From Ixodes scapularis (taxonomy: Eukaryota > Arthropoda > Arachnida > Ixodida > Ixodidae): a stretch of DNA of 64,000 nt. How positions within the stretch are numbered: the stretch's first letter is position 1; each line of letters opens with the position of its first letter. A program made the position numbers and the translations under genes. Under the pieces are notes generated by a model that was not told the origin of the DNA, ran no database searches, and saw nothing but the letters and a program-made list of their open reading frames with translations. The stretch spans positions 54,798,671-54,862,670 of the forward strand of contig NW_024609837.1 of the NCBI RefSeq assembly GCF_016920785.2, read 5' to 3'. Positions 12,040 to 25,200 of the stretch are shown one piece after another.

Positions 12040-12420
12040 TGAATAAATGATTTTAATGTTGCAATGTGCTTTCCCGCCAAATTTAGCGGGGAAACTGAAT
12101 TGGAACACAGGTAATGTGACATATATTTTTTCGCTATGTTAAGTGGGGAACTTGACTTTGCCTGTACGTCCCGTGACATCAAGTCACGTGACATCAATTT
12201 TCCCGGCAAATTCAGCGGGAAAGCTGAATTGGTGCGTGGGTCACGCCGACGCAAATTTTTCCGCTAAATTTAGCGGGGAACCTGAATTTTCCCATAGGTC
12301 CTTGGCGTCGAGTCGTGCAACCTCAATTTTCCCGACTAATTTAACAGTGAAATTGAATTAATACATTGGTCACGTGAAGCGAATTTTTCCGCTAAATTCA
12401 AAGAGGAAACTAACAGTGTT
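12040..12420. repeat. dimeric tandem repeat with palindromic cores
   Basis: Six copies of a palindromic core resembling CCCGCTAAATTTAGCGGG occur with their AAATTT centres at about 12079, 12136, 12208, 12266, 12337 and 12394. The spacings alternate 57, 72, 58, 71, 57, giving a 129-bp dimer repeated about two and a half times. Odd cores are followed by CTGAATTGG..GGTCACG-like sequence, and even cores by a different arm. The copies have diverged from one another. Confidence 0.75.
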
Positions 12421-15400
12421 TACGCTCGCGCCGTCGAAAACCGAGGAACTGAGCACTAACAGCTCTTACTGTAAAACAAAATGCCACCTCGTATATCACA
12501 GACACTTCCTCAACTAAAAACAAATGGCCGAAATCGCCACTGCCGTCACATTGATTCTCGAAGAAATGCGACCGCATTTCGAGCACCAGTTAAAAAATAA
12601 TGAAGCATGGTGAATGCAGGCTCTGATCAGCACTTTACCGCGACGTGAACATTCCCGAAATCTTTCTTCTCCCCGGTGCAAGCAGATCAGGTAACTTAGC
12701 ATGTGCATGAAGGATGGCGGCCGCGCAGGAATAGCCGGTTATAGAGAGAGACAATTCCCAAGGTGGACTATTATTTTGTAATGAGCGATCCGCACTCTGT
12801 CGCCGCGAAGTGTAGTGAACGGGGCACCAGGGTGGGGTAACATGTACCCTGGTGATACACCCGACGTCCTGCTAAAGTGGGAGGAGCAGAGGTCTTGCCT
12901 TTCTAGTGTTTGAAATTTTCGGTTTTATTCTTCCTTTCAAGTTTGGCACACTTCTTTTTAAATTTTTAATTAGAAAATGAAGTTTCCTTTTTCTCTGTTA
13001 ATATTTTTACGTGACAAACTTTTCCTTTTGTTTTCCGGTTATACGTGCAGTATCTCCAAATCAACCCAAAACACTATATGGTCTTCCGTTAGCTTGTCCT
13101 TTTCTCAACATGGAGCAAATATTTATAAATTGTTATTTCTAGCACGGGGCTCTTGTGGGAAGTGTGCAAGTGCCATATGAAAGGTGGCAGTCTGAATCTA
13201 ATATGTGATTGGGCTTAAAATTTAAAAAAATACAATGAACGTAAATTTGCTTTCTTCATTTTTTTCACTGTAGCCCGTACGACATAAAAATGACAAAAGA
13301 CGCACAAATTAGCACAGACACCGGAAGAATCGACACATGCTCTATCCAGGACCTAAATAATGAGGAACCTCAGATTTCGCTGGCAATCTAGATTGCAATG
13401 ACTGTATGTGACTTTATAAAGCCACATATGGAGTTTCCGAGGTTTTCTATTATATTATTGTATGTCCATTATTTTTGTTTATTAGAGTCAGGCTCAGGAA
13501 TGACTCATCACTATTTACCAGGACCGCTGGACGCTGCCCTTTCACACAAGCGGCCACGAGTTTAGGTTCCAAACTAACTCGGTAGCTAAAGCTATCGTAG
13601 TTAAATGTGGGTGCCAGAATAGAATATAAGAGGTTTCGGGGCACTGGATACTCCATGTACTCACCAAACTCCACTTGCAACGTTCCCGCCATTGATTCCC
13701 ATATAAACTTTCAAATGCACCTCCCCAGCCCCCTTAAGTCATGTTGTGGGACATTTCAGACACTGAAAACAATTCAAACCCAACCTCCAAAAAAAAGGCA
13801 GGAAATGCAACATCCAAAATTCCACCACAAAGCAAAAGCAAAAAACAAGAAGTGTATCCCTCGGAAAATGGGTTTTGTTGAACTCCCCCCAGCATAAAGT
13901 TGGAAGATCCCAAAAAAGACAATTGACAACTCAATAAGAAGGTGCAGCAGAAAATCGCACAGTAATGACTCCCCCTCCCCCCCCCCCCCCCCAAAAAAAA
14001 CAACAACAACAACAAGAGAAGTCCACCTGTTACTTTAATTTTGATAAAATATTTTCGGTATATTATGTTTATCGTTGAATGCTAGAAATGTTTTGTCCAT
14101 CCTTGAGGTTTTCTTTTTATAGCATTTAGCTTGATCAACAACAGGATTAACAAAAGTATGTTCATTGTTGTGGGTTTGACAAGAGTGGCGTAGCAGCCTT
14201 AAAAATTAAAGGTCCCACCAAGTTTCTATACTACTCCTCCACCATTCCACTGGATCAAACTTAACCTACAAGGGGTGCTTCGTGATGCAACCTTTGGGCG
14301 GGCTCGGTGTTTTAAGGTAGTTTAGCAAACGGTGAATGCTATGGCTCTTTTCATCCGAGCAGCGAGGCGAAGCGCGTGATGGTTCTTTGCAGTTGTTGCG
14401 TGCCACCTTCCGACTCGAGTTACACCGATACGGAGTGTAAGAGAAGACTTCCAAGGTAGGCCGACTCTACCTGCTTGTGATTAGGCTCAAAACCGCATAC
14501 TTCTATTTGGAAATGCCAAGCCCGGTAAGTGTTTCCCGCAACACCGAGTGGTCGACCACTTCAGGGGAGGTATTTCCTAGGCTAGGTAACGCCAGCTACC
14601 GCCCAACACAAAGGGCAATACCATCCATCTGCCCTTCCACTACCCCATTCTTAACTCTGACCCGCTGCTCGCCCTCTAGCGGATCAACAAAGAACCGGAG
14701 GAGCGGGGACGGCGGCGGGGACAGTGGCGCGGACTGCCGATGTTGGTGCTGCCGTTTTGGTCAGCATGTTCGTGCATCGTGCAGTTTTTCGCGGGAAAAG
14801 CGAGTGTGTTAGAATAGGAATTGTGGTGGTCCACTTCGAAAGCGCGTCGCACAGAGGGACCGGGATTTCTAATTTCATTCTGGACTTTTAGTAGATCACA
14901 TACGCCGCGGATTCCGGGGCCTGCGGTCGCCAGCACAATCTGTGCTCAGCGTGAAGGCAAAGGTTCCTGCTGGTAGAGCAATGCTCTTGCGTGGGATCTA
15001 TGAAAAGTTAATTTTTTTTAGAAAGTAGGAAAGAACTGCTCGCACAATGGTGTATCGAGCAATATCGGGAATGGGTTTGCATTTTATGCGCCGAAAGGCC
15101 GCGAAAAGAAATGCGACAGTTTTCTCCCAGCACTTCTAAAAGACAGACTTTGCGTAGCAGTTAATTACGAAGTCAAATAAGGAAAAGCTCGTCGCATTTC
15201 TAAGCACAATTTGACAAGGCTTTTTTGGCGAGGCAGGTCTTGATGATGCGAATAACACAGTACACAGGTGTAGTATACTGTATATTTGAATACTTCCTTT
15301 GAAACAGCAATAAATAAAAAACCCAAACACGCCGATGGCGTTATTACGCAGTGCTGGCATATATTGTCACGGTTGGTGACTAACAGAACAATAGATAAAC

Positions 15401-15661
15401 AGGAAGAAATAGATCTTTAATGGGGCGAACTTCTCCCCAAAACAAAATAAGAGTAATCACAGGCATCGTAGGTCAGTGTCAATGATGGCGTAGTAGCAGA
15501 ATCGGACGCTGGCGAAGAACTGACTTCGTAGAGTCAAGCAGAGTGCCTTTTGTAGACACACAGGTTTCACAGACATTCTAACTAGAACGTTCGTCCTTCG
15601 AACATTCTAAACGAGAAGCTTCTTGGACGTTGTTGAAACTATTATTACGACACAATAATAA
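12421..15661. other. no gene recognised; minor repeats
   Basis: No supported coding region was found. Small items are a 9-bp inverted pair CACCAGGGT/ACCCTGGTG at 12826-12855, a C-run next to A-rich triplets at 13975-14015, and a short remnant at about 14575-14640 that resembles the extreme 3' end of the LINE at 39306-42508 (CTAGG..ACGCCAGCTACCGCCC, then CCATCCATC). The AT-rich flanks show nothing else. Confidence 0.35.
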
Positions 15662-15755
15662 TAGTTGCTCGGCCCTCAGGAATCGAACCTGGGGCCTCTG
15701 CGTGCAAGTCGGGAGCATTGAGACTCGGCCATGCAGGCGGTAATATTGTTACCGC
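15662..15755 (-). mobile_element. tRNA-derived SINE or tRNA-like fragment
   Basis: On the minus strand there is a TGGCCGAGT A-box-like segment, as in class II (Ser/Leu-type) tRNAs. About 40 bp later follow GGTTCGATTCC (a perfect B box) and a TTATTA-rich tail. The acceptor stem does not close, so a functional tRNA is unlikely. The AT-triplet tail points to a SINE. I could not define the boundaries or a target duplication. Confidence 0.5.
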
Positions 15756-18175
15756 AGGCTACCTCATAAGCACAGCAACGCTCCCGGCGCATGCTGAAAA
15801 TAATTCTTCACAGGTCCAGCGCAAACCTCTGATCACAATGCCCCACCATGCTAAAACTGCCTATTAGTAACTATGGCTCAGATTGATTGCGCCTTGCAAT
15901 GCACTAAAACACGACTGTGTGCAGTGAGCTGTGAACGCTGCTCTACAGGAGCTTGACGGTCACCCTGCACATGTTTTAGAGCACTGAGGGCCAGACACAG
16001 CGCAAACACCACATTAGAAGCACAAAAATATTTTGTCCCACACAATGTGACCGTCGCCCAAAACACGTTCGCCTTCCGCAAAGCCTCACAAGTTCCGTAA
16101 AGTTTCTGCAACTTATAAAAAAACTAAATGCAGTGTTTTCGAACGTATATCAACATCTCCATCACCTGTGATATGCTCCTGTCCTGACTGTTTCTGCCAA
16201 ATAAATTAATGTAAGCACACCGGCCAGCGTCAGCCAGTAGGCGCACGGAAACTCTGCCCCCATCTCCTCCGTCATGTTGGAATTACCGCCCAACCATCTA
16301 TAGAGCATTGGAGTTTCGAAGAGTCACTAGATCCAAGAAAGTAGTGCCTTTGCCTTCCCTCCCTGCTAGCAGGACACAAAGAGATACAAGCAGCCCAGAC
16401 TTCACGAAGGAATTCACTAAACGGTATCTGTGCCATGGCAATCCCCACCATGGTCCTCCCAATCTTCTAAGCTGCAGAAAAGTTGCTCTGAAGAGGGCAT
16501 GCGAAGATTGCACTAACGCATTATTATAGTGGAAGCATTCTTTGCCAATATGAGCGTCTTTGAAAATGTTACACAGTCAACTCATGAATCTGGCTTATCT
16601 CCACAGATATCTTATATTGTTCTTTGTGCATATTTTATTATTTTTAAATGCCACCAAGCGCTGACATCACATATGGTGACAGTGAGAGGATGTGCGCTTA
16701 CTTCGCGGATGTGGATAACGCAATCAACTTCATGCCTCGCGAAGTATCGCTATTCACGTCTCCAGCTCGTTGCTCACCCTCCCACGGCGGAAATGGGAAG
16801 CGTTCTAGTGAGGGTCCCCCCGACTCTCTTGCTCAGTGGCCACGGCGAAACTGCTCGCGATCATGGCTCGGGAAATGTCATTTCCGAACTTAAACAACAC
16901 TCTCCACCGTCCCAACATAGTGTTGCAGCCAGAATGGGATTGTATCTTAGTGGAGAGTTTTAGCACTGCATAAAGAAGCAAATGCAAGCGCTGAGCGTTC
17001 GCGCTAGAGTTGCGTGCCCCACGTTGTGCGTGCGCGTAATCTCCAAGCGCCAAGCCGAGACCGCAATTTTGGGCTCTGCGCAAGCACAGTGTGAAACACG
17101 CAAAGCTAACGCAAATACACAGCGCTTGTGTTCACTCGTATACACAATGCTAAAGCTCACTACTGTTTCACCAGCTTCCAACGCCAACGAAACTTGCTGC
17201 AGTGAGCAGACGTGCAAGCAGGTAGGCGTTCCTTCGAACTGGAAAGGCTGAGAATGGCAAAACGACGGCACGTAAAAATGAAAGAAACTAAATGTTATGA
17301 AAAAATCTATAACCTAAAAAAAAGATACATGTTTTATTTTTATTTATTTATTTATTTTAATTTGGGGGTATTTTGTCTGGAAGGATATTGGCGGCGACTT
17401 CGGAAGTTTTGCCAATTGTCAAAAGTCGTAACTTTGATAGCAAAATATGCTTTATCCACAAATAATGTAATTTTACATGGATTTCTCACATTAGCTAGAA
17501 TGTTTTCATTGATTTTAGGCTACTTTTGTTAAAACTTGGTCATTAAAAATGCTGCAGTTGGCACCAGTGATGATAATTAGCACACCTTTGATTGTCATAC
17601 TTGTTTGCACGTTTGAAATTAGATCAAAAGCAACATATTAGATTAGAGCTTAAAAATTATGTATTAAAATATTATTATTATTAATATCATTCGCGACAAT
17701 GTATGCCCCCAATTAAAGCCACAAGCACAAAAATATGCCATTTAACCATAATAGTCTTTCCAGAAAGGTATCATTTTGTTTTATTTTTAGCTTACAAAAA
17801 ACTCTGATATCCTTATCAAGATAGACAAACAGTCAAAAACATACAAAATATACAAAACAAAAACATACACACTTCAGCTGTCTGATTAGGATTCCCTCTT
17901 TGGGTTGCTGTAGTGAGAACAGCGTTTATTAATTTATATGTTTTGTGGACATATTTTAAAAATTCGATTTATTCTATTATTTTTGTGCTGGGAATAATGT
18001 TAAAGAAACTAATCATCTAAATGGCCAAAAACCCATTAGAAGGCCTGCAGTTCATTATTTCCCATGACAATTATCTGAGCAAGAAAAGGCAGCGAGAACG
18101 CACAAATATCAGTACTGATTCTTTCAACAACTACAATATGCCATGTTCCTCTAAGGTGTATGAAAGACCCGGTCT
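15756..18175. other. no recognisable gene
   Basis: Moderate-GC sequence to about 17260 is followed by AT-rich DNA including a TTTAT-type run near 17336-17360. Short open frames are present on both strands but none has a recognisable motif. I see no inverted termini with matching duplications. Confidence 0.35.
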
Positions 18176-19078
18176 TTAAAGGGACACTGAAATCTCCAAA
18201 ATACTTAAGTGCCTGGACCAAACATGTATGTCACAAAATAAATTTCACGCAAACAATTTAACTAAATAACTACAATGTGAGACACATCTTGAGTTATGAA
18301 ACAATCCGAAATTAAGACCTATACTGAGAAATTAAATCCAAAATAGAAGTTAGTTTCGGTTTCGCTCCAGAATTAAAACATGCCTTCTCACATAAATATC
18401 ACACTAAACACCGTTTTTGTTTTCAGGATAAAGACGTGACAGGCGCTTATAACACCCTAGCTTCCTCGTACTACCAGAAATAATTTGTATCGCTCAGTTA
18501 AGCCAGCACACTAGACAGGCTCAGCAGCGGGACGCATATCCAAACCTCACTATAACCGCCATTTTGAAAAACAAGTGGTGCCACCTATAGTAAGTTGGAG
18601 TTGCAAATACGAGAAGTGTCTTTATAAACCAACCTATTGCCACAAATTTCGATCCGCTCATTGAGACTGGGGAGGTCAGAGAGAAACGGATCATTCCATG
18701 CACAAAAGTGGCAACCTACAATGGCACTAAGTACTTTCCTAGGTTGCAGTGACATGCCTAAGCATCTTTGGCAACCTTGATAGTTGAAAGTATTACCTAA
18801 AGCAATTAATTTTTCTCTGCAGATGAACTTGAGTTTTCAACATCAAGGTGACACAGCAAAGCAATAGAGTGGATGTAAAGTGGAAGTCTAAAAACCTAAT
18901 CCCTTTGCTACCCCCTACACTTCCCCCCCTCCTCCCCTTGAAGAAAAGTTCTGCGGACGGCCAATTTCCACCCATTCATCTCAAACGTGGCATGAAAAGA
19001 GAAACTATACTGGGAACAGACAATCGGTGCAGAAGGGTTAAAGACCGCTAGCGATCCCCTGGCGTAACGACAAACACA
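18176..19078. other. orphan TTAA-element end, then AT-rich spacer
   Basis: At 18176-18195 the sequence TTAAAGGGACACTGAAATC matches the terminal motif of the TTAA element that begins at 32283 (AGGGACACTGACA). No matching right end lies nearby, so this is probably a truncated copy. The remainder is AT-rich, with nothing recognised. Confidence 0.45.
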
Positions 19079-19086
19079 GTCAAAAC

Positions 19087-19844
19087 CAGACATGTACATG
19101 TTAGCTAAAAAAAGAGTAACTACATGCCGTTACTCGGTACTCGCTCAAAAAAAGTTGTTACCGATTTTCAAAAAGAATGCAATTCTTTAACTCCAAAGTA
19201 CCAAGTTATTTTTCTCATTACTTTGACGACCAAATACACAACTGCTTTTGTTTCGTGGTTTATTGTTTTCTGTTCAGTAGTCGTTGCACTTAAGCAGCAG
19301 CTGCCTCTCGAAGTTTTCATCAGTTATGTTTCCCCGCTTCCTTGAGAATATACCTCCGGCGGCGCTGAAGAGGCGTTCTAGTGACGCGCTCTAAAGTGTT
19401 GTGCTTCAGGAAGAGCTAATGAATCTGGCATTCCCCTCTCTCCTTTGTTCCCTCTGCTTCTAAAGTTCGAAGTTGGCCATGGGTTATGTGCCTTCCTGTG
19501 TTGGCCACCTCCGGGTTTACATTCGGTCTGTACGTGATTCTAGAATGTTCAACCAACGAACCTTATTGTGCTCGCTGGGTGAAAGGCATTCCCAGCTGTA
19601 GAGTTCGACCGACGTGCTCGGCGATGAACGTAGCTCTACTGTCATAATGTTCAGTTGTTTTCCCGAGTTATCCATCCGCCTTTCTCGCAATAGACGCGCA
19701 TACTCGGGTTGAAATTAAAACGAGGCTGTTTAAACGATGTTGTACACGTTATTCATCAAAAGTTATTTTCTAAAAAAGTAACAAAATACGTTACTCGTTA
19801 CCGAAGTAGTAACTAGGTAGAAGTAACCTAGTCACACATGTCTG
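19087..19844. mobile_element. hAT-type non-autonomous element (hAT-F)
   Basis: The termini CAGACATGT and ACATGTCTG are inverted and are flanked by the perfect 8-bp repeat GTCAAAAC at 19079-19086 and 19845-19852. The subterminal regions on both sides are rich in GTTACT/AGTAAC motifs, a common hAT arrangement for transposase binding. At 758 bp it has no transposase. A similar GTAAC-rich left end occurs alone at 62938. Confidence 0.88.
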
Positions 19845-19852
19845 GTCAAAAC

Positions 19853-20935
19853 ACTACGTTTCTCAGAGCACGCATTCATGCGGAAACAATTCGTCTAGAC
19901 GTCCTCCACTCGGATTGCACGAAGTCGTACCGTCCAGGACGAGCGACTCACTCCCCCACAGCGGGCTTTTTAATTATTACTCTCTATCGATTCAAAGCAT
20001 TCTTTCGTCGCGGCGTTGGGAGTCGCGCACATTAGCGCAAATTGCACCGTCGTTGTCGTTGCATTTTTTTTTTTTTCCCCGTAGTTCGCGAGGCCTGCCC
20101 GACGCATCAAACGCCGACCCAGTGCCAAAAAAGGGTAGCCTTCCCGGAAAGGCAAGAAAAAAAGAAAACGGCGGCAAACGTAAACATTGCCTCCGCAAAA
20201 GAAATCCCGGAGAAGAAAAAGGCTTAGGTGGAGTACGGGCAGTGGTCCAAAATGCAGCTGGGCCTTTGCCCCCTCCCGCCACACGGTCACTGCACTCCGG
20301 TCATGTGCGGCGGCGGGTTTGCGTCTCCGCTTACCTGCGAGTGTTTCGATCGGAAGGCGACCGTGGGTAATTCTTCCAAGGCGAAGGACTGATGCGACGA
20401 CGGAGTAGCCATGGCGAGGGCTCTACCTCACTGCGGCCCTCGGGAGCATCTTGCCGGGCGTCTTCAGGGCTGCTCAGGCATCGCTGTCACCAATGGTCGG
20501 GCCCGGTCCCGAGCTCGGGACGAAGCCGTCTTAGGGGCCGCGCCTTGCGGGCAACGTCTTGGGCGAGCCGACCATGCCCAAACCCCAAACCCCAAACCGA
20601 AAACACCGCACACCGTTACAGATTACGGTCGCGTCGGCTGCTCCAGCAAAAGCCAGTAGACTCCACCACTACGCACGCAGACGCGGATTTGCGCGCTTGC
20701 GCAGTTGCTCGGTTGCGCGTCAAGTTGGGCGTTTGCACCGTCAGATGACGCCACGTTGGGAGCACGACCAACTCTATGCAAACGACCACTTCACTCCGAA
20801 GCTCCGAAGCGCGTCTATGGAGAACGCTTACGCCCGAGGCGGCCTAACTAGTTTTGCGCTATCCTACTAGATGGCGCTTTAACTCAGCTGTTGAGTTTGC
20901 AGAGCTGCGCGTCGCAAATTTTCGATAAGTGGTTT
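19853..20935. other. GC-rich unannotated stretch
   Basis: The region is GC- and CpG-rich from about 20040 to 20900, and long open frames in it reflect composition rather than coding motifs. It could be a host CpG island or promoter-proximal region, but no TATA box plus exon structure is visible. A short ACCCCAA run lies at 20578-20600. Confidence 0.3.
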
Positions 20936-21050
20936 CCTATGGCTAGAGCACTATATAGCTCAGCTCCTACGGAGCAGAGTAGCGCAATCCTTTGAACCCC
21001 GTGTTTTGCCGACAACATGGCCGACAGAGCGGCTCGGCGCGAGTCACGTG

Positions 21051-21761
21051 CAGGGTGTAAGATAGACAGGTGGGGAAACGGCCCATAGAAGCCTACCGCA
21101 GCGCCGTGACCGGATTGTGTACTCGTCTGCTTGCGGGTACCCCCGACTTGCGACAGATGGCGCTGCGGCGAGAAGAAAAAAATCGGAATTGAATCTGCAT
21201 GGAACTTTATGGGAGAGTGCGCAAAATAAACCGAGATCACGACAGTCCTCCATCAAAAATCCACGAGAAACCATCTCCGTCAGTTTAGCAGGTCGCCACC
21301 GGTCGCCCACCTGGAGTGAGAGTTCGCGGTGCTCCACATAGATGGCGCCACAGAAAAAGAGAAAACCGAGGGGGACACAATGTGGTCACTCATTTGGCTC
21401 TGGGGAAACGGCCCATAGAAGCCTACCGCAGCGCCGTGACCGGATTGTGTACTCGTCTGCTTGCGGGTACCCCCGACTTGCGACAGATGGCGCTGCGGCG
21501 AGAAGAAAAAAATCGGAATTGAATCTGCATGGAACTTTATGGGAGAGTGCGCAAAATAAACCGAGATCACGACAGTCCTCCATCAAAAATCCACGAGAAA
21601 CCATCTCCGTCAGTTTAGCAGGTCGCCACCGGTCGCCCACCTGGAGTGAGAGTTCGCGGTGCTCCACATAGATGGCGCCACAGAAAAAGAGAAAACCGAG
21701 GGGGACACAATGTGGTCACTCATTTGGCTCTCGTTTCCCCACCTGTCTATCTTACACCCTG
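21051..21761. mobile_element. hAT-A, short hAT element nested in hAT-B
   Basis: Inverted ends CAGGGTGTAAGATAGACAGG and CCTGTCTATCTTACACCCTG are flanked by GTCACGTG at 21043-21050 and 21762-21769. The equivalent site in hAT-B copy 2 (near 43050-43075) has a single GTCACGTG and no insertion, a paralogous empty site. The interior is enlarged by a 330-bp tandem duplication. Without it the element would be 381 bp. Confidence 0.95.
21071..21730. repeat. 330-bp perfect tandem duplication
   Basis: 21071-21400 is followed immediately by a copy at 21401-21730 that I read as identical base for base. The unit covers nearly the whole interior of hAT-A but not its two terminal repeats. It is either a very recent duplication or an assembly artefact. 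Confidence 0.9.
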
Positions 21762-22223
21762 GTCACGTGGTACTCAGGGTTCCAGGAGGCGGCCCGCCCT
21801 ATGGGAGAATACTTGGAGATCGACACAACACGGCTGATTAAAAAATGAACGGCGAGTTCACACTTTTCAAAACTAGTCTGTCGTGAAGTTAGTAAAGCAC
21901 TAAACACTTTATCAAAGTTTTAATAATATCGAATGCGTGTGCAAATTTTGAGAGGGCAATTTCCAAGGCAATGGCGTTTGAAGCAGACGATTTTTGCTCG
22001 CAGCGGAGATGGGCTTTTCGGGTTGGCCGGAGCGGGTCACGTGAATGGTGTGACGTCGCCGTGTCGTCTGCTGCATGAGTGAGTGAGTGAAAAGACGTTT
22101 ATTGACACTGGTGGATAGAGGAGTCAACTTATTGACAAGTTTAAGGATGGTTGGTTAGGCGGGACATTGGCGATTTACATAACTCCGGTACAGCTGTGGT
22201 CCCGCCGTGGGGGAACGACCCCC

Positions 22224-25200
22224 TTATATGTGCATGTCCAGCCCGGTCTCGCTCAGGTAACTGAGCAGGCCGGACAGGACCGCGACGCGCTTGTCCCTTT
22301 CTCCCTCAGGTCGACACCAGGCTGACCAGGCTTCGAAGGAGGTGGGGCGGAGTTGTTGGTCTAACGCGTCCAGGGCTTTCGTTCTCTCCTCGTGGAAGTT
22401 TGGGCACTCCCATACGAGGTGATGCTCGTCGCACTCTACGTCGCGATTTGTGCAGTAGATGCAGCCCTTTGAGCAGGCTTCCTCTTCTCGCCGCAGCTTT
22501 CTTGATAACAAGCTGTAGTCGTGGTCTATTGCAATCGAAGCGCCGTCAACTCTCTTCTTCCTCTCGCGGGCCGCCCGCTCCCATCGCTGGGTGCGGGCCG
22601 GCGTGATGGCGGCGTGGGCCCTGAGTCTTCGCAGCTTGACCGTCTGATGCCGTCGAAAGAAACCCAAAGGAATGCTCGCTTCAGGGAGCTCGCCTTTGGC
22701 ATTGAGCTTCATCTTTACTTCTTTTTTCATCGCCAGTTTAATGTTGAGGACGGTGCCCTCGGGGTCGTATAAGTTGAAAACGGACGATGGCGGTAGCACA
22801 GAGGGGGCCGCAACCGGGTCCTGGCGTCGAAGGTCGATACGATTAAGCTCTTCGATCGCCGCCCGGTGTGCCTTCTCGTTACCGTCTATGCCCGCGTGAC
22901 CAGGAATCCACTCTACGCTTATGGAGAGTGGGTTCGGGTCGCGTCGCTCCAGTTCATGCGCTAGCCGGAAGATCTCTCCGACTGCGGCGTGTGCCTTGAC
23001 CTGCGTTCTAAGTGCCCTCACGGTTGCCTGGGAGTCCGTGAAAACGCGCAATTTGTGAAATACATCGCTTGATGACACTGCCGTGTCCTTGATGGCTTCG
23101 AGTACGGCATTTACTTCGGCTTCCTGCGCGGATCCACAGTGTTGCAGTTCCTTGCATTTCGTCACGTGTTCATAATGCCATGCCGCTGTGGTCGCCACTC
23201 CATCCTTGAACGCGGCATCGACGTATACTCGAAGTTCGTCGTCGCCGTCGCCTCCCTTCTCTTCGTGCCGCCGGGCAAACTTGCGTCTTCTACCGGCGTT
23301 AGTCGTTGAATTCATCCTTCTCGGGATTGGACAGGCGGGGGTGACCATCGTCTTCTGCCATGGTGGGATGGGGTCCGGTATTAGTGACTGAGCGGTCTGC
23401 GCGCACAGAGAGCTCCACGGAGGCATGAGTTCTAATAGGGCCCTGCCCTGTCGGGTGTGCGCCAGTTTGGCACCGTAGGTTCGCTCCTGATTCTGCTCGA
23501 TCTCTTCAAGGGAGAGCATCGGGACTGCTTCGTGCAGTAGGTCCAGGCGTGTGCACTTCGGCAAGCCCGAGATGCAGCGTCGTGCGTCGTTCATCAATGT
23601 TTCCAGTTTGGCCCGCTGAGCGGTGTTGAATTTGTAGAAACGGAGGCCGTACGAGATCTTGGATATAAGGGCGGCTTGGACCACGGTCTTCGCTAATCTT
23701 TCTCCCAGGCCCCCGGCCCGTGTCGCTAAGCGTCGGACGATCGAAAGTCCTTTCTTCCACGTGCTTCGCATACGTTCGATCCAGGTGCTTGGGTTGCCGC
23801 CCGAGTGGACGTTCACCCCTAGAATGTAGTGCTCGGCCACTTTGTCGATCTTCTGACCGTCAAAGCGCAGGTCTGCGTCGATCTTTTCCCAGCCTTTGCC
23901 AAAGGCTAAGTATCTTGTCTTTTCAGGTGACGGGTTGAGACCGACCTCCTTCAGGAAGTCGCTCACCACGTCAAGGGCCCTTTGGATCGTTGTCTCGGGA
24001 AAGGGCGCGTTGTCACTTCCCATAGTCCACGCCGTGATGTCGTCCGCGTAGACTGTGAATGCCAAGTCCGGAATGACGGCGAGCCGCCATAGGAGCGGCG
24101 CCATCGCCAGGTTGAAGAGCACCGGTGAAAGCACTGCTCCTTGTGGCACGCCTATTTCATTCGTCTTCTGTTCGCTGCTACAGTGCTTGCCGGTCTTGAC
24201 CAGGTACTTTCGTCCGCTCAGGAAGGCCTTGATGAAGTTCAGGGGTCTGCCCCGCACACCCAGTTTTCGGGCCGTGTCAATAACCGTCGCGTGAGGTAGG
24301 GTGTCGAAAGCTTTTTTAATATCCACTGCTACCAGGAGTTGTGGGTGGCAATGCGTTGGCCGATTCACCAAGTACTCCCGAATGAGGACTAAGCTGTCCT
24401 GCGTGCCAAGGTTCTTGCGGAACCCCGTCTGGGCGGGATGCAACACTTCTCTTTTATGCTCAATTATCCAATCGATGCGCGCGAGCACCATACGCTCCAT
24501 CAGTTTGCTGAGAACAGATGTAAGCGAAATTGGGCGCACGTTGCTCGCGCAGTCCGGCTTCTTCCCTGGTTTGGGTATGGGGCACACCCAGGACAGTTTC
24601 CACTTTTCCGGTATGTTTCCCTCGTGCCACGCGTTGTTGATCGATTTCAGCAAGTTATGTTTGACCACCTCCGGGAGGTTTTTGAGCATGGAGTTGGTAA
24701 TCCCGTCAGGGCCCGCCGCACTCCGCTCGTTGCCTTTGTCGATGGCTGCCTCCATTTCCCACATAGTAAAATCTGCTTCGTACTCTTCGGCTTTCGATTC
24801 TTCGGGTTCATAAATTTTGGGGTCCGGGCTCGTGGCTGGCTGCGGGAAGAAGACATCTCCGATCTCGTCCAGTATCTGTGTGATTTCCTTGCCTTGCGCG
24901 AGGGCCATGTTTGGTGCTGTGTTGCCGCCTTTGCTCTTGCCCAGCATCGCGTTACAGACAGCCCACATGCGTCTGAGTGACGTCCGTTCGTTGAACTCTT
25001 CGCAAGACTTGATCCAGTCGTCCCTGCACAGCCTGCTGGCGTGTCGCTGCGCCTCCTTCGCGTACCTGTTGGCCTTGCGAATATCCCGTCGTTTGCGGGT
25101 CCGACGGTAGCGTCTCAGGTGGTTGGTTCTTTTGCGCCATAGGGATAGTAATCTGGTATCCGGAATGGGCGCTTCTTTTTCGATTAGGGTTTCGACTGTT

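Noticed and set aside
12040..12420. CRISPR-like array (short palindromic repeats with spacers)
   Set aside because: The spacers are themselves repeated as dimers and the cores diverge; the context is eukaryotic with no cas-like genes.
20042..20870. Arg/Pro-rich plus-strand open frames as a gene
   Set aside because: They occur in all frames of a GC-rich stretch and contain no motif.
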